Origin: Bacillota bacterium
Lineage (GTDB): Bacteria; Bacillota; Clostridia; Christensenellales; CAG-138
DNA length: 64,000 nt
Assembly (NCBI GenBank): GCA_023395595.1
Contig: JAEWYO010000044.1
Location: 6,449-70,448, forward strand
Direction: 5' to 3'
Numbering within the stretch: position 1 is the stretch's first letter; every line of letters starts with the position of its first letter. The notes below the pieces were generated by a model. It did no database searches and was not told the DNA's origin. It was given only the letters and a program-made list of their open reading frames with translations. The position numbers and the translations under genes were made by a program. Positions 33,074 to 42,317 of the stretch are shown in pieces.

Positions 33074-34657
33074 TTAGTCACCGCGGCGGTATTCGTTTGG
33101 TGTGACTCCGACGTATTTGCGGAAGATCGTCGAAAAATAGCTGAAGTTATCAAAACCGACCGCGCCTGCCACATCGCTCACCAACACGTTTTTGTCCCGC
33201 AGGAGGCGCTTTGCCTGCTCCACGCGGTATTCACGGATGTAATCCTTGAGATAGACCCCGGTCTTTTTCTTGTAAAGCTTTGCCAAATATTCCGGCGCAA
33301 GATGGAACGCACCAGCAACCTCGTTTCGATCCAGCTGCTCGCTGTAGTGCTCGTGCACATAGGCGTTGATGCGCTCGATGAGCCCGCTCGCTTTCCGCAC
33401 CTCTTCCTCATAATCATACGCGCGTTCCAGCAGATAGTTGACCCAGCGGATCATATCCACGGCGGACTGCGTCGCAAGATCGGACAGACGCATAGAGTTA
33501 TCATCGTGAAAGAGCAGAGTCGCCTGAATTCCGCTCTCGGAAAGATAGCCGTACACCGCCTGTAAGATTTCCTGCTTCATCAAAAACAGGCTGCGTTCAT
33601 TGAGCGTGCGGTTGTCGGTACGGATTTTAAGCACGTCTTTGATGTAGGTCAGAATGGACATCTTGTCCCGCTCGACGAGCCATTTTTCGAGGCGATCCAA
33701 GTCCAGAATGACCGGCTCACCGCAGAAAACGCCAAGCGCACCGCTCTCCGAAAACGCTTGGCCGTAAAACGCGGCGCTGCGCTGAATCATGCGGTGCAGT
33801 TGGTGATGTTTCTCGGTCAATTCTTCAATCGCGCAGGCGCACCCCACGCAACAGGTTACTTTGACCCGCGCGCGCTCCGCGCAAGCCGATACCACCTGCT
33901 CGCAGCGGGCGATGATCTCCTCCTCCGGTGCGTCCGGTACGGTCGTCATAAACCAAAGCCCCGTGTCGCCCACACGGCGCACGACGCTGTCGTTCTCTTC
34001 GGAATGGCAGATCAGGCTGGAATGGATGTTTTCCAGCAAGAAGAAGAACAGATCGTTGCCAATGTCTTCCAGCGGGCGTTCATAGTCCGTGATCTTGGTG
34101 ACGATGAGGCGGAATGTCTGCCGGGTGTCGATTGGCAGTTTGCGCGCGGCAATCTCGCTCAAGATCGCTTCCCTACCGCTGCTGACGATGCCGCTGTAGA
34201 GCGAGAGCCAGAAATAGAGCTGCTCCTGACGGAGGTTTTTGCTGTGCCATTCGCCATATTCGCTCTTCTCGCGTAAGCGCTTTGCTTCGGATATTTTCGC
34301 GATCACGCGCTTGAGCGAGAGCTGCATAATCTCCGCGTCAAAGGGTTTCACGAGATATTCCGCGGCATCGAGTTTGATGGCATGCGCCGCATAGTCAAAG
34401 CGCTCGTGGCAGGTGAGCAGGATAAACTCCGTCTCCTCGCCGCGCCCGCGAATCCACGCAAGCAGGTCGAGTCCGCTACCCTGCGGCATCTCGATGTCAC
34501 TGATGACAATGTCCACCGGCGCGCGCTCAATGACCGCTTTTGCCTGCGCAACGCTATGCGCAATTTCCACCTCCGAAATGTCGATGTCGCGCCAAGCGAT
34601 GGAATCCCACACCGTTTCAACGGTTGGGACATCGTCATCAACGATCAACAGCCGCAT
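33074..34657 (-). CDS. AraC-type response regulator (YesN-like)
   Basis: A 527-residue regulator. The N-terminal receiver has acidic VDDD at 7-9 and phospho-acceptor Asp54 in ISDIEMP. A long middle region of unknown fold follows, and a C-terminal AraC double helix-turn-helix (about the last 100 residues, INAYVHEHYSEQ...GFDNFSYFSTIFRKYVGVTPNEYR). It should activate the downstream sugar transporter genes when phosphorylated by the adjacent YesM-like kinase. The ATG at 34657 has AAGGTGG 8 bp upstream; 36 bp separate it from the kinase gene. Confidence 0.92.
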   Translation of the reverse strand: MRLLIVDDDVPTVETVWDSIAWRDIDISEVEIAHSVAQAKAVIERAPVDIVISDIEMPQGSGLDLLAWIRGRGEETEFILLTCHERFDYAAHAIKLDAAEYLVKPFDAEIMQLSLKRVIAKISEAKRLREKSEYGEWHSKNLRQEQLYFWLSLYSGIVSSGREAILSEIAARKLPIDTRQTFRLIVTKITDYERPLEDIGNDLFFFLLENIHSSLICHSEENDSVVRRVGDTGLWFMTTVPDAPEEEIIARCEQVVSACAERARVKVTCCVGCACAIEELTEKHHQLHRMIQRSAAFYGQAFSESGALGVFCGEPVILDLDRLEKWLVERDKMSILTYIKDVLKIRTDNRTLNERSLFLMKQEILQAVYGYLSESGIQATLLFHDDNSMRLSDLATQSAVDMIRWVNYLLERAYDYEEEVRKASGLIERINAYVHEHYSEQLDRNEVAGAFHLAPEYLAKLYKKKTGVYLKDYIREYRVEQAKRLLRDKNVLVSDVAGAVGFDNFSYFSTIFRKYVGVTPNEYRRGD

Positions 34658-34693
34658 GCGCCACACCACCTTTCGTTCTTTGTCCGGACTTGC

Positions 34694-36409
34694 TCAAAGC
34701 TCCGGTTCGCCTTCATCCGTGAATTCATGTACCGGTTCCGCCGGAACCCAGATGCGGTTCAGACAGCCGTGTGGTTCGATGTTTGTCAGCTCCAGCAAAT
34801 CGTCGCGTTCATACATCAGCGACATCATGCGTTTGACACTCCACAAGCCCACGCGGGAGCCATCTTCCGTCCTCGGCTTGCCGTGACCGTTCATATAGCG
34901 CAGCACATCGCGCGGGTAGCCTTTTCCGTCGTCCTCAATCTCGATGAGCAGCATCTCCTGCCCGTTTCGCTCACTTAAGCTCACCTTGATGAGCACGGTA
35001 AGCACGGTATCCACCGAGATTGCATACTTGAACTCGTTTTCCACAAACGTTTGAATCAGCATCTGTGGGATGCGCCAGCCTTCCAATGCCGCCGGAAGGT
35101 CAATGAAGTAAAACGCACAGTTGGGATATTTGAACGCCTGCATATCAAAGTAATTCTCGATGTGGCGAATCTCTTCCTTTACGCTGACGGTATGCAGGCC
35201 GGACTTGAACATATAGCGAATGTTCTTGCTCAAGGATTCGACATAGCCCTTGATCTGCTGCCCGCGTCCCTGGCTGTTCATGCTCGAAAGCGTGCTGATC
35301 GCGTTGAGAAAAAAGTGCGGCTTGATCTGGAGGCGGATGCTCCGCAGCTCCATATCCTTGAGGGAGATGATCTTCTCGTAACTCTGGATTTTCAGGTTGA
35401 CGATTTCATCCATGAGTTTATTGAAGGTGTCTTTCAGGTGCGTGAACTCACTCGTGTCAAACTCGCCTTCGATGCGAAGGTCATATTCGCCTTTGTCGAT
35501 TCGCTCCATGCCCTCGGTAATCACATTCATCGGCAGCATCATCTGCTTGCGCACATAACGAATCAGCAGAAAGCCAAAGAAGATCGTAACCACGATGGCC
35601 GCCAGTGAAACCGCAGTGCTGGCGCGCACCTGCCGCCATACGCTGAGGTTTTGCACGACACTGTGGAGAGAAATCTGCCCGGGATAGACCGGAAAACTGA
35701 CCACCAGCGTGCGCGCGGAGGAGGCGATGTTCATCTCCTGCCCAACTGCCAGTTGCTCCAGCGGCTCACCCGCCGCATCCGCAACGGTGTTGTATTCATC
35801 CGTCAACACAAATGTCTGCTCGCCATAGTCACCCGGCGGGATTGTGGCAAGTACATCGTTCGTGCCCGTAAACGCACTGACCGCACGTCCGTTGTAGAAA
35901 TAGGACTTGGTCAAATACATGTGGTTGTTGAGAGAAACAAACGACCAGCCGATTGGCGTTTCTTCGCCGCGCGCACACGCGGACGTATAGTCCCGCATCG
36001 CGTCGCGATCCCAATAGTTCAGTGTCGTTGCCGCCGCGTCCACGCAAACGTCATATCGTGCGTCCGCAACCACGATGCAACCGACTGTGTCATCGCTGCG
36101 TAGCAAATCTGTGATGTAGTTCTTGATGTTGAGCGAAGCATAGACGCGTTTGGATTCCTCCGCGCCGCGAATGATCTGCAAATCTGTAAAGTTCTGTACC
36201 AGCAGGTTTTGCAGTGCGCGATCCATCTGCAAGACCCGGCTTTTGATCTCCCCGCCGTAGACCTGCAAAAAATTCTCCGCACTCTGCTCGATTTCACCGC
36301 GCAAAATAGAATATGACGACGCGGCATGCACCACCAGCACGATAGCCAGCAGCATCACCAACGCAGCCAGAAGCAGAATAATTTGGCGGACAAATGCTCT
36401 TTTTTTCAA
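34694..36409 (-). CDS. sensor histidine kinase (YesM-like)
   Basis: A 571-residue membrane kinase. One N-terminal helix (about 8-29), an extracellular sensing domain of about 240 residues, a second helix (about 272-290) and HAMP (RKQMMLPMNVITEGMERIDKGEYDL) precede the catalytic part. The His_kinase box is IKPHFFLNAI, the N-box is LIQTFVENEFKYA, and the G-box is DDGKGYP. The TTG at 36409 is chosen because GGGGAGG lies 7 bp upstream and the first helix then sits at the start; the frame runs 30 codons further upstream. It senses an extracellular sugar or transporter state and signals to the YesN-like regulator. Confidence 0.9.
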   Translation of the reverse strand: MKKRAFVRQIILLLAALVMLLAIVLVVHAASSYSILRGEIEQSAENFLQVYGGEIKSRVLQMDRALQNLLVQNFTDLQIIRGAEESKRVYASLNIKNYITDLLRSDDTVGCIVVADARYDVCVDAAATTLNYWDRDAMRDYTSACARGEETPIGWSFVSLNNHMYLTKSYFYNGRAVSAFTGTNDVLATIPPGDYGEQTFVLTDEYNTVADAAGEPLEQLAVGQEMNIASSARTLVVSFPVYPGQISLHSVVQNLSVWRQVRASTAVSLAAIVVTIFFGFLLIRYVRKQMMLPMNVITEGMERIDKGEYDLRIEGEFDTSEFTHLKDTFNKLMDEIVNLKIQSYEKIISLKDMELRSIRLQIKPHFFLNAISTLSSMNSQGRGQQIKGYVESLSKNIRYMFKSGLHTVSVKEEIRHIENYFDMQAFKYPNCAFYFIDLPAALEGWRIPQMLIQTFVENEFKYAISVDTVLTVLIKVSLSERNGQEMLLIEIEDDGKGYPRDVLRYMNGHGKPRTEDGSRVGLWSVKRMMSLMYERDDLLELTNIEPHGCLNRIWVPAEPVHEFTDEGEPEL

Positions 36410-36591
36410 CCGTTCGCCTCCCCGTGATCGGCTCGGATCGGCACAATAGGATAGGTAAAACACTCCAAGGATAGAATACCGCGTGCGGCGCGGGAACACA
36501 ATTTCCCCTGGGCAAGTGATCCCGTTTTGAAAACAGATTCACTCGTTTTCAATAGTTCGGCGCTTTCCTGAGCATGCAACCGGTGTTTGGT

Positions 36592-37215
36592 TCACTCTAT
36601 CTCGGCATACTGCGCAAACACACGCAGGAACAAACCGCTTGCGAGATACGCCGGTAGCGAGATACCGAAAAACAGCCAAACCAGCAGGATGAACGGTGCC
36701 TGATCCGGCAAAAATCGCATCAGCAGCACCCAAACGACCTGCATTGCAATCACGATCAGCGTCACAGGCAGATGCCGGATGCTCATGAAGAACGCGTTGA
36801 CGATGGTCTTTTTTACGGTGTTTTCAAACTTGGCAAACAGCGGGAAGACAAACGACATCGGAAAAAAGAACAGTGCACCGATGGCGGCAACCGCAATCCA
36901 GGCCCAAACGTTTTCCGCCGCAAGTCGCGGATAGAGCAGATAGAGATATGCGCCATACGCGGCAAGCGCAACAATCGCAAGCAGCCCAAGCGGCAGCGCC
37001 GGGCGAAATTCCGCCCGAAACGTCTGCCAATAGCCGATCACGGTGCGCCCTTTGTGCTGGCGGATGTCGAAGAGGGTTTTGTACAGCGCGGTCATGGCAG
37101 CGCCCGCGGTCACAATCGGAATGCAGAGCAGCAGCGTCATGAGGTTGAGCACCACAAGATCAAACACGCGCTCCAGAAAGCGCATAATCGGCGAGTTGTA
37201 TGAAAACAGGTTCAA
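36592..37215 (-). CDS. DUF624 membrane protein (YesL-like)
   Basis: A 207-residue integral membrane protein with about five hydrophobic helices and the DUF624 N-terminal pattern (FDLVVLNLMTLLLCIPIVTAGAAMTALY...). YesL-like genes accompany YesMN and LplABC sets in Bacillus and Clostridia; the role is probably in sensing or transport but is unproven. A TTG at 37215 with AAAGGTGG 8 bp upstream is the likely start; a GTG 4 codons earlier (37227) is possible. It leads the yesL-yesM-yesN group. Confidence 0.82.
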   Translation of the reverse strand: MNLFSYNSPIMRFLERVFDLVVLNLMTLLLCIPIVTAGAAMTALYKTLFDIRQHKGRTVIGYWQTFRAEFRPALPLGLLAIVALAAYGAYLYLLYPRLAAENVWAWIAVAAIGALFFFPMSFVFPLFAKFENTVKKTIVNAFFMSIRHLPVTLIVIAMQVVWVLLMRFLPDQAPFILLVWLFFGISLPAYLASGLFLRVFAQYAEIE

Positions 37216-37376
37216 TGTTGATACCACCTTTATCCTTGTTGCTTGTTGTGCGGTTTGGCAGGTTTTTGCGCGATTTCTTGCTTTTTATCACAGGAAACCC
37301 AACTCCAATATAAACTCCCCGCGCAAAACCGTCAACTCATTGCAAGCCCGGTGCTTTGCTTCTAACGCTAGAAGCG

Positions 37377-38261
37377 TTATGCCTCTTCCGGCAGAATCGC
37401 CGCGCGCTTGAGCGGCAGCAATCGATCCAGCGCCAGTTCGATATAGTCGTTCCACATCTTGAAGTCGTGGTCATAGCCCTCTGCGAGAAGATAGTCCACA
37501 TCGAAGCCCAGCGCTTTGAGTAGGCGCGCGTCGTTTTCCATCCGCGCACGAATGAACTCCAGGCTCCCGCAGGCGAGGATGAACTTGCACTCCGGCATGC
37601 CATTTACCCGGTTTTCCAGCGCGACGGCGCTCAAGTCAAACCGCGAGCCGACCACCTCGTCCGCCGAACCAAACGTCGCGCCGTAGAGCGGGAAAAACTT
37701 CAAGAAATGCTCGCTCAGTAGCTCGTTTTTCAGCGTTTCGGCATCCAGTGTCATACCGATTCCGCCAGAGATATCCATACACACGCTGTACCGATCCGGC
37801 CGCGCAATCGCGGCGGCAAGCGCAACGTTCCCGCCCATGGCATAGCCCATGATGAAGTTGTCTTCGCGCTTGGGCGAGCTGGCGAACAGCGTTTGAATCA
37901 CCAGCGGCAGTTCCTCGGTGATGAATGTTTGATATGGCACGCCATAGCATGCGTCCGCGCCAAAGCTATTTGCAATGTTTGGGGTTACGAGCATCACATG
38001 GTTTCGCTGCGCAAACGCTTCCGCGTTGGTATAACGATAGGTCAACGTGTCGTCGTCCCCGCCGCCGTGCATCAGATAGACCGTTTGAAACTTCATGCCC
38101 GGCGCAAAAAAGTCTTTTTTTTCGCGGAGCAGCAGCCCGTGGGAGCGCTTGGCCAGCGCAGGCGTCTCCGGCAGGCGATACGTGTCCGTGGGATACACGA
38201 CGGTGATGTCCACATAGTATCCAAGCACCTCACTGCGATAGTTAAAGCGTAGTTTTCCCAA
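37377..38261 (-). CDS. esterase-D-like alpha/beta hydrolase lacking the nucleophilic serine (putative pseudoenzyme)
   Basis: A 294-residue alpha/beta fold protein of the esterase D type. Everything around the active site is recognisable (YLMHGGGDDD oxyanion loop at about 62-71, KREDNFIMGYAMGGNVALA elbow, EGYDHDFKMW for the histidine). The nucleophile position is Ala141 (GYAMGG instead of G-x-S-x-G), and the acid region reads CGSLEF instead of the usual CGxxD. It should not be an ordinary serine esterase; ligand binding, regulation or decay of function are options. It starts at a TTG with GGAGGAGG upstream and is the last gene of the large esterase operon. Confidence 0.8.
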   Translation of the reverse strand: MGKLRFNYRSEVLGYYVDITVVYPTDTYRLPETPALAKRSHGLLLREKKDFFAPGMKFQTVYLMHGGGDDDTLTYRYTNAEAFAQRNHVMLVTPNIANSFGADACYGVPYQTFITEELPLVIQTLFASSPKREDNFIMGYAMGGNVALAAAIARPDRYSVCMDISGGIGMTLDAETLKNELLSEHFLKFFPLYGATFGSADEVVGSRFDLSAVALENRVNGMPECKFILACGSLEFIRARMENDARLLKALGFDVDYLLAEGYDHDFKMWNDYIELALDRLLPLKRAAILPEEA

Positions 38262-38291
38262 ATTTACCTCCTCCGGTTTGTACCGTGTTGC

Positions 38292-39929
38292 TCAATTCTG
38301 CGGCTCAAACGCGAGCGCGCCGTCCGGCAGGCGGCGGAACTGGCGGACATAGTTCCAACCCAGCCGTGCTTCCTCCGGGTTGCAGTCGTGCCCTTTGCCG
38401 TCCGCTAAAGAGTAGTTGTACAGATTCAGCGACACAGCATCGTTGGAGAAGAATCGATGCGTCGTATACTTGCGCGCGGGATAGCGCGGATTCGGATGAT
38501 AAGTCTCAATCACATCGCCCGGTACGCCAACACCGGAAGCATCCGCATCCGGGAGATACGGCGTTTCCTTGCAGGTAATGTTGTTATACGATTTCCAGAA
38601 ATCATACTGCACCTGCTGCCCGCTGCCGCGCACGGCGGGATACTCCATGTCCCGCGTGCCATACGTATAGAACACCGGCATACGGTAATCGTAAGCGAGT
38701 TTTTTGCAGCCCGCGATGGCAAATGGCTTTGTGTTACGGTTCTGGCAAAAGCGGGTGTTGTCGGCAATCACAGCGGCGATCATCTCGGGGTTGGTCATTG
38801 CGAACACCTGCGCCATCGCCGAGCCGTTGGAGAATCCGCCGATATAGACGCGCGTTTCATCCACAGCATAAGTCGCTTTCATATACGCAATCAATGCGGA
38901 AAGATACGCCACGTCATCCGGCTGCTCCGGCACCATGTCCTGATTCCAGCCCCAACGCGCGGTTGACCACGGATAGACGAGCAGGAATCCCTCTTGTTCC
39001 GCGACTTCGTGCATCTTGATCGTGTTTGCAATGTTGCCCGGCGTGTCCGCGCCGCCGTGATTGAAGAGCATCAGCGGTACCGGCTTGCCCGGGTTTTCCT
39101 TCACACATGTTGGCACATATTCTAACCATGTGTGCCCGACTTTACCGTTGTCACCGAGGCGCATGTCGTCCTCATGCACGAAAAATTGGTAATCGTCGCG
39201 CACGGTACGCGGTCCCATATCGCCCAGCTCGCAGGAGTTGGAGCGGCACACCTTCGAAAACAACCTCTCCCAGCCGGAGCGGATCACACGCGCGTCGATC
39301 TCGTTGGACTCCGAGTGCTCGGTGATCACAAACGCCGCATCGTTCACGGGGTTGACGAACATGCCGTCGCCCGCTTGCTGTGCCCCATTCAGCGAAACAA
39401 AGAAGTCGCGCGTATCCGCGTCCGCATTGCGCAGGATCGCGGAGACGGTGGCTCCAACCGAGCGCGACTGCGCACGATCCGAAAGCCTGCCGCCGAGGGT
39501 GAATATGCCTGCAACGTTGACGGGATTGCACGTGGCAAGCGCATGCAGAAGGGACGCGCCCGTGCCACTGCCGATGAAATAACGTGCGTTGTGCATGTTG
39601 TGGTAGATGCCCATGTCCACAAACCCTGGCTGGTAGTTAAAGAGACGTACCAGCTCCGCCACGTCGCTAAGATCGTCCCGCCCGTTTGGATCGAGTTCCC
39701 CGTTCCAAGTGCCGCCAATGGGGTTCGGAAACAGCAGGATCATCCGCTGACGATCCGCCAGAGCGCAAAAGTCCGCGTCGGAAAGCAGCGACATTGGCAA
39801 TGCGTCGCTCTCGTCCTCTCGCAGAATGGTAATCAGCGTATTTTCATAGCAGCTCAGTCGCTCGCCCGCGGGATAGAGCACATACATGCTCCTGCCCAGT
39901 TCAGGATAGTTGATGAAATCCAGTCTCAT
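38292..39929 (-). CDS. two-domain esterase: degenerate N-terminal plus active C-terminal PHB-depolymerase-like alpha/beta hydrolase
   Basis: A 545-residue protein made of two alpha/beta hydrolase-like halves. In the first (about 1-230) the elbow reads GSGTGA, with Gly122 where the serine should be. The second (about 245-545) has LFNHGGADTPG, an intact elbow GGFSNGS (Ser367) and a late GKGHDC histidine, as in LpqC/poly(3-hydroxybutyrate)-depolymerase-type esterases, a group that includes feruloyl and acetyl-xylan esterases. It has no signal peptide and is likely cytoplasmic. It lies 30 bp before the pseudo-esterase gene. Confidence 0.8.
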   Translation of the reverse strand: MRLDFINYPELGRSMYVLYPAGERLSCYENTLITILREDESDALPMSLLSDADFCALADRQRMILLFPNPIGGTWNGELDPNGRDDLSDVAELVRLFNYQPGFVDMGIYHNMHNARYFIGSGTGASLLHALATCNPVNVAGIFTLGGRLSDRAQSRSVGATVSAILRNADADTRDFFVSLNGAQQAGDGMFVNPVNDAAFVITEHSESNEIDARVIRSGWERLFSKVCRSNSCELGDMGPRTVRDDYQFFVHEDDMRLGDNGKVGHTWLEYVPTCVKENPGKPVPLMLFNHGGADTPGNIANTIKMHEVAEQEGFLLVYPWSTARWGWNQDMVPEQPDDVAYLSALIAYMKATYAVDETRVYIGGFSNGSAMAQVFAMTNPEMIAAVIADNTRFCQNRNTKPFAIAGCKKLAYDYRMPVFYTYGTRDMEYPAVRGSGQQVQYDFWKSYNNITCKETPYLPDADASGVGVPGDVIETYHPNPRYPARKYTTHRFFSNDAVSLNLYNYSLADGKGHDCNPEEARLGWNYVRQFRRLPDGALAFEPQN

Positions 39930-39946
39930 GGGTTCACTCCTGTCTT

Positions 39947-41116
39947 TTAGAGTTCCATTGCCTCATACGCAAGATCCCGAATCATCGGGTGAATTTCGCT
40001 GTAGGAGGTAATCATGCCAAGAATCTGATGCGCATAAAAGATGCTTATGCCGTTTTTCGGGTCGGCCAGCGCATAGGCACCTGCCGCGCCGTCCCAGCCG
40101 AACTCACCGATTGGGCTCTTAGAGCACGCGGTATCCACCAGCGTGCGCACGCCGAGACCGTAGCCATAGCCGACCTTGCCCGCGCGGGAGAAATCTTCCA
40201 TCTGCTGCCCATTCAGTCGGTTTTCACGCAGCAGATCGATCGACTCCGGCTGCAAGATCCGCGCACCGTTTGTGCCAACGCCGCCGTTAGCGAGCGCATC
40301 GAGCACCACGCTGTAGGAATCCACCGTGCAGGTTAGCCCCGCACCGCCGCTCTCGCTTCCCGCGGAGAGGCGGAAGATCATATCCGGGCTCTGCGTCATC
40401 TCGCCAGTCTCAAAATCCTTGCGATACTGCGCAGAGAGCCTGCTCCTCTGCTCCTCGGGCACCTGATAAAACATCTCCTTCAACCCCAGCGGCGCGAATA
40501 TATGCTTGTGCATGTATGCGCCAAACGACATCCCACTGACCACCTCGATCACTGCCGCGAGCACATCGTGCCCCAGTGCATAGGAGTAGCGCGTGCCGGG
40601 CTCCGCAATCAGCGGCATCTTCGCAATCGCGCGGACGATTTTCCGCGTACTTGCACGGTCACTCGTCTGTTCCCGAATCTGACGGATCGGCTCGGAGAAC
40701 ACGTCGTAGGAAAGCCCCGCCGTCATCGACATCAGCTGATGGATCAAAATCGGATTTTGTGCGCGAACGAGGGGCGAAGCTTGTGTCGGCCACTCAAACG
40801 GCCAATCGCCAATCTGGAAATCCGTTGCCACATACATGGTTTCAAACTCTGGCAGATAGCGCGAAAGCGGGTCGTCAAGCCCCAGCTTGCCGGATTCGAT
40901 CAACTGCATCACCCCCGCCATGGTGATCACCTTTGTGCAGGAGTATAGATCATATAGATCGTTTTCGGAAACAGGCCTTGTCATGGCGTAGTCGCTGTGC
41001 CCCGCCGTGTGGCGATAGAGCACTTCGTGCCCGCGCATGACCTTGCAGTCTAGCCCGTGAACCTCATATTTGCTCTCCAAAGAGTCGAGATAGTGTGTCA
41101 GTTTCGAAAAATTCAT
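39947..41116 (-). CDS. serine hydrolase, beta-lactamase fold (EstB-like esterase)
   Basis: A 389-residue class-C-like serine hydrolase. SCTK supplies Ser59/Lys62 and RYSYALGHD the Tyr motif, in the Y-A-L form common in EstB-type esterases. The end of the domain shows FGWDGAAGAYALADPKNG. It is shorter than, and only distantly related to, the pair at 21673 and 59045. There is no signal peptide. The ATG at 41116 follows a GGGGG-type site; an upstream in-frame start at 41155 has no site. It probably deacylates imported esters. Confidence 0.83.
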   Translation of the reverse strand: MNFSKLTHYLDSLESKYEVHGLDCKVMRGHEVLYRHTAGHSDYAMTRPVSENDLYDLYSCTKVITMAGVMQLIESGKLGLDDPLSRYLPEFETMYVATDFQIGDWPFEWPTQASPLVRAQNPILIHQLMSMTAGLSYDVFSEPIRQIREQTSDRASTRKIVRAIAKMPLIAEPGTRYSYALGHDVLAAVIEVVSGMSFGAYMHKHIFAPLGLKEMFYQVPEEQRSRLSAQYRKDFETGEMTQSPDMIFRLSAGSESGGAGLTCTVDSYSVVLDALANGGVGTNGARILQPESIDLLRENRLNGQQMEDFSRAGKVGYGYGLGVRTLVDTACSKSPIGEFGWDGAAGAYALADPKNGISIFYAHQILGMITSYSEIHPMIRDLAYEAMEL

Positions 41117-41179
41117 CGTTACCCCCGCTTGCGTGATCGTTCGCGCAGTTTTCACTTTTGTAAGATTGGTTTCGCTTGT

Positions 41180-42268
41180 TTACTTCCGGTGCGAAATCAT
41201 CCAATCCAGAATACCATATTCGTTGTGCAGCACAAGTACCCAGCTGTTGTGATTGGCGGCGCGAATCTCCTTCTCGCTGAGCGTTGGCGCGGCAACGATG
41301 CCGTATTGTTCCAGTTCTTCCGGCGTAAAAAGCGTGTAGCGCAGGTCTTTTCTGCCGCGCTCCCAGAGCTTGGTCAGTGCACGGAGGATATAGGCATGCC
41401 TGCCCGCCTGATGGTCAATATACGCCGTTGCGATGTACGCGGGCACTTCCGGCCAATTCTCCAACAGCGGGTAGCTATCCCCGTTCATGCTCGGGCAAAT
41501 CGGAACCGCCGCGGCAAACAGATCTGGTGCGGAGGAAACGGTTGTGATCACACCCGCCCCGCCCATACTCATGCCGATAACATAGACGCGCGCGGCATCC
41601 ACACGGCCTTCGGCAATCATCTTGCGGATCAAGTCGCAAACCCTGCCGACATAGTCCCGGTTCCAACCGCGATCGCCAAAGCTGATGTTGGTCGGCGCGC
41701 CGACGCAAACGCGGAACGGATCGCCCGTTGCCATCATCTTGGCAAACATCTCCTGCATGCCAATGCCGTAGTCCGGCGCCTGAGGAGCCAGAACGAACAT
41801 ATCGGGAAAACGTTTGGCGAGGCTGATTGCCCCGATGGTTCCCGTGAGCTGGAGGAGATTATCCGTGCCGCATTCTCCACCGCCATGCAGAAACAGAATC
41901 AGCGGACGAGGGCTGCTTGCCTTCGGTTCATAGAGACGGTAGAGCACGTCGCCCTCGCTGTGCTTGCCAAACAACACCTCGTCGCGCACGGTGATATCCG
42001 CGATATCCGCCTTGCGGATCGTTTGCCCCTGCACCGTCAGCGAAAAGTCGATTCGATAGAGAAACGGATCTACTTTGACGACGGTTTCGCCGCCGACAAG
42101 CTTCACGGAGAGCACTCCTTTGCTCGCAATCGTGGCGCAGCAGTCGGTATAGCACTCCTTGAGCGCAATATCTGCCGCCGTTACTTCGCCGGAGAGCCCC
42201 GTGATGCGGATGGTCTCCACCATCTGCCCAAAATCGCCGATGAACGTATCGATACTCGTCTTGATCAT
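41180..42268 (-). CDS. esterase with N-terminal Ig-like domain and alpha/beta hydrolase domain
   Basis: A 362-residue protein. An N-terminal beta-rich domain (about 1-100), reminiscent of the Ig-like domain seen in some bacterial esterases, precedes the hydrolase: ILFLHGGGECG (about 124-134), elbow GMSMGG (Ser234), and a C-terminal histidine in AANHNSWVL. The ATG at 42268 is preferred, because the ATG 9 bases earlier abuts the ribosome site AGAAGG directly. There is no signal peptide. It follows the PHB-depolymerase-like paralogue in the same operon. Confidence 0.82.
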   Translation of the reverse strand: MIKTSIDTFIGDFGQMVETIRITGLSGEVTAADIALKECYTDCCATIASKGVLSVKLVGGETVVKVDPFLYRIDFSLTVQGQTIRKADIADITVRDEVLFGKHSEGDVLYRLYEPKASSPRPLILFLHGGGECGTDNLLQLTGTIGAISLAKRFPDMFVLAPQAPDYGIGMQEMFAKMMATGDPFRVCVGAPTNISFGDRGWNRDYVGRVCDLIRKMIAEGRVDAARVYVIGMSMGGAGVITTVSSAPDLFAAAVPICPSMNGDSYPLLENWPEVPAYIATAYIDHQAGRHAYILRALTKLWERGRKDLRYTLFTPEELEQYGIVAAPTLSEKEIRAANHNSWVLVLHNEYGILDWMISHRK

Positions 42269-42317
42269 GGTATTCATCCTTCTTTCCGTTTGTTTTGTTC
42301 AAAACTGAGCGCCTTTT

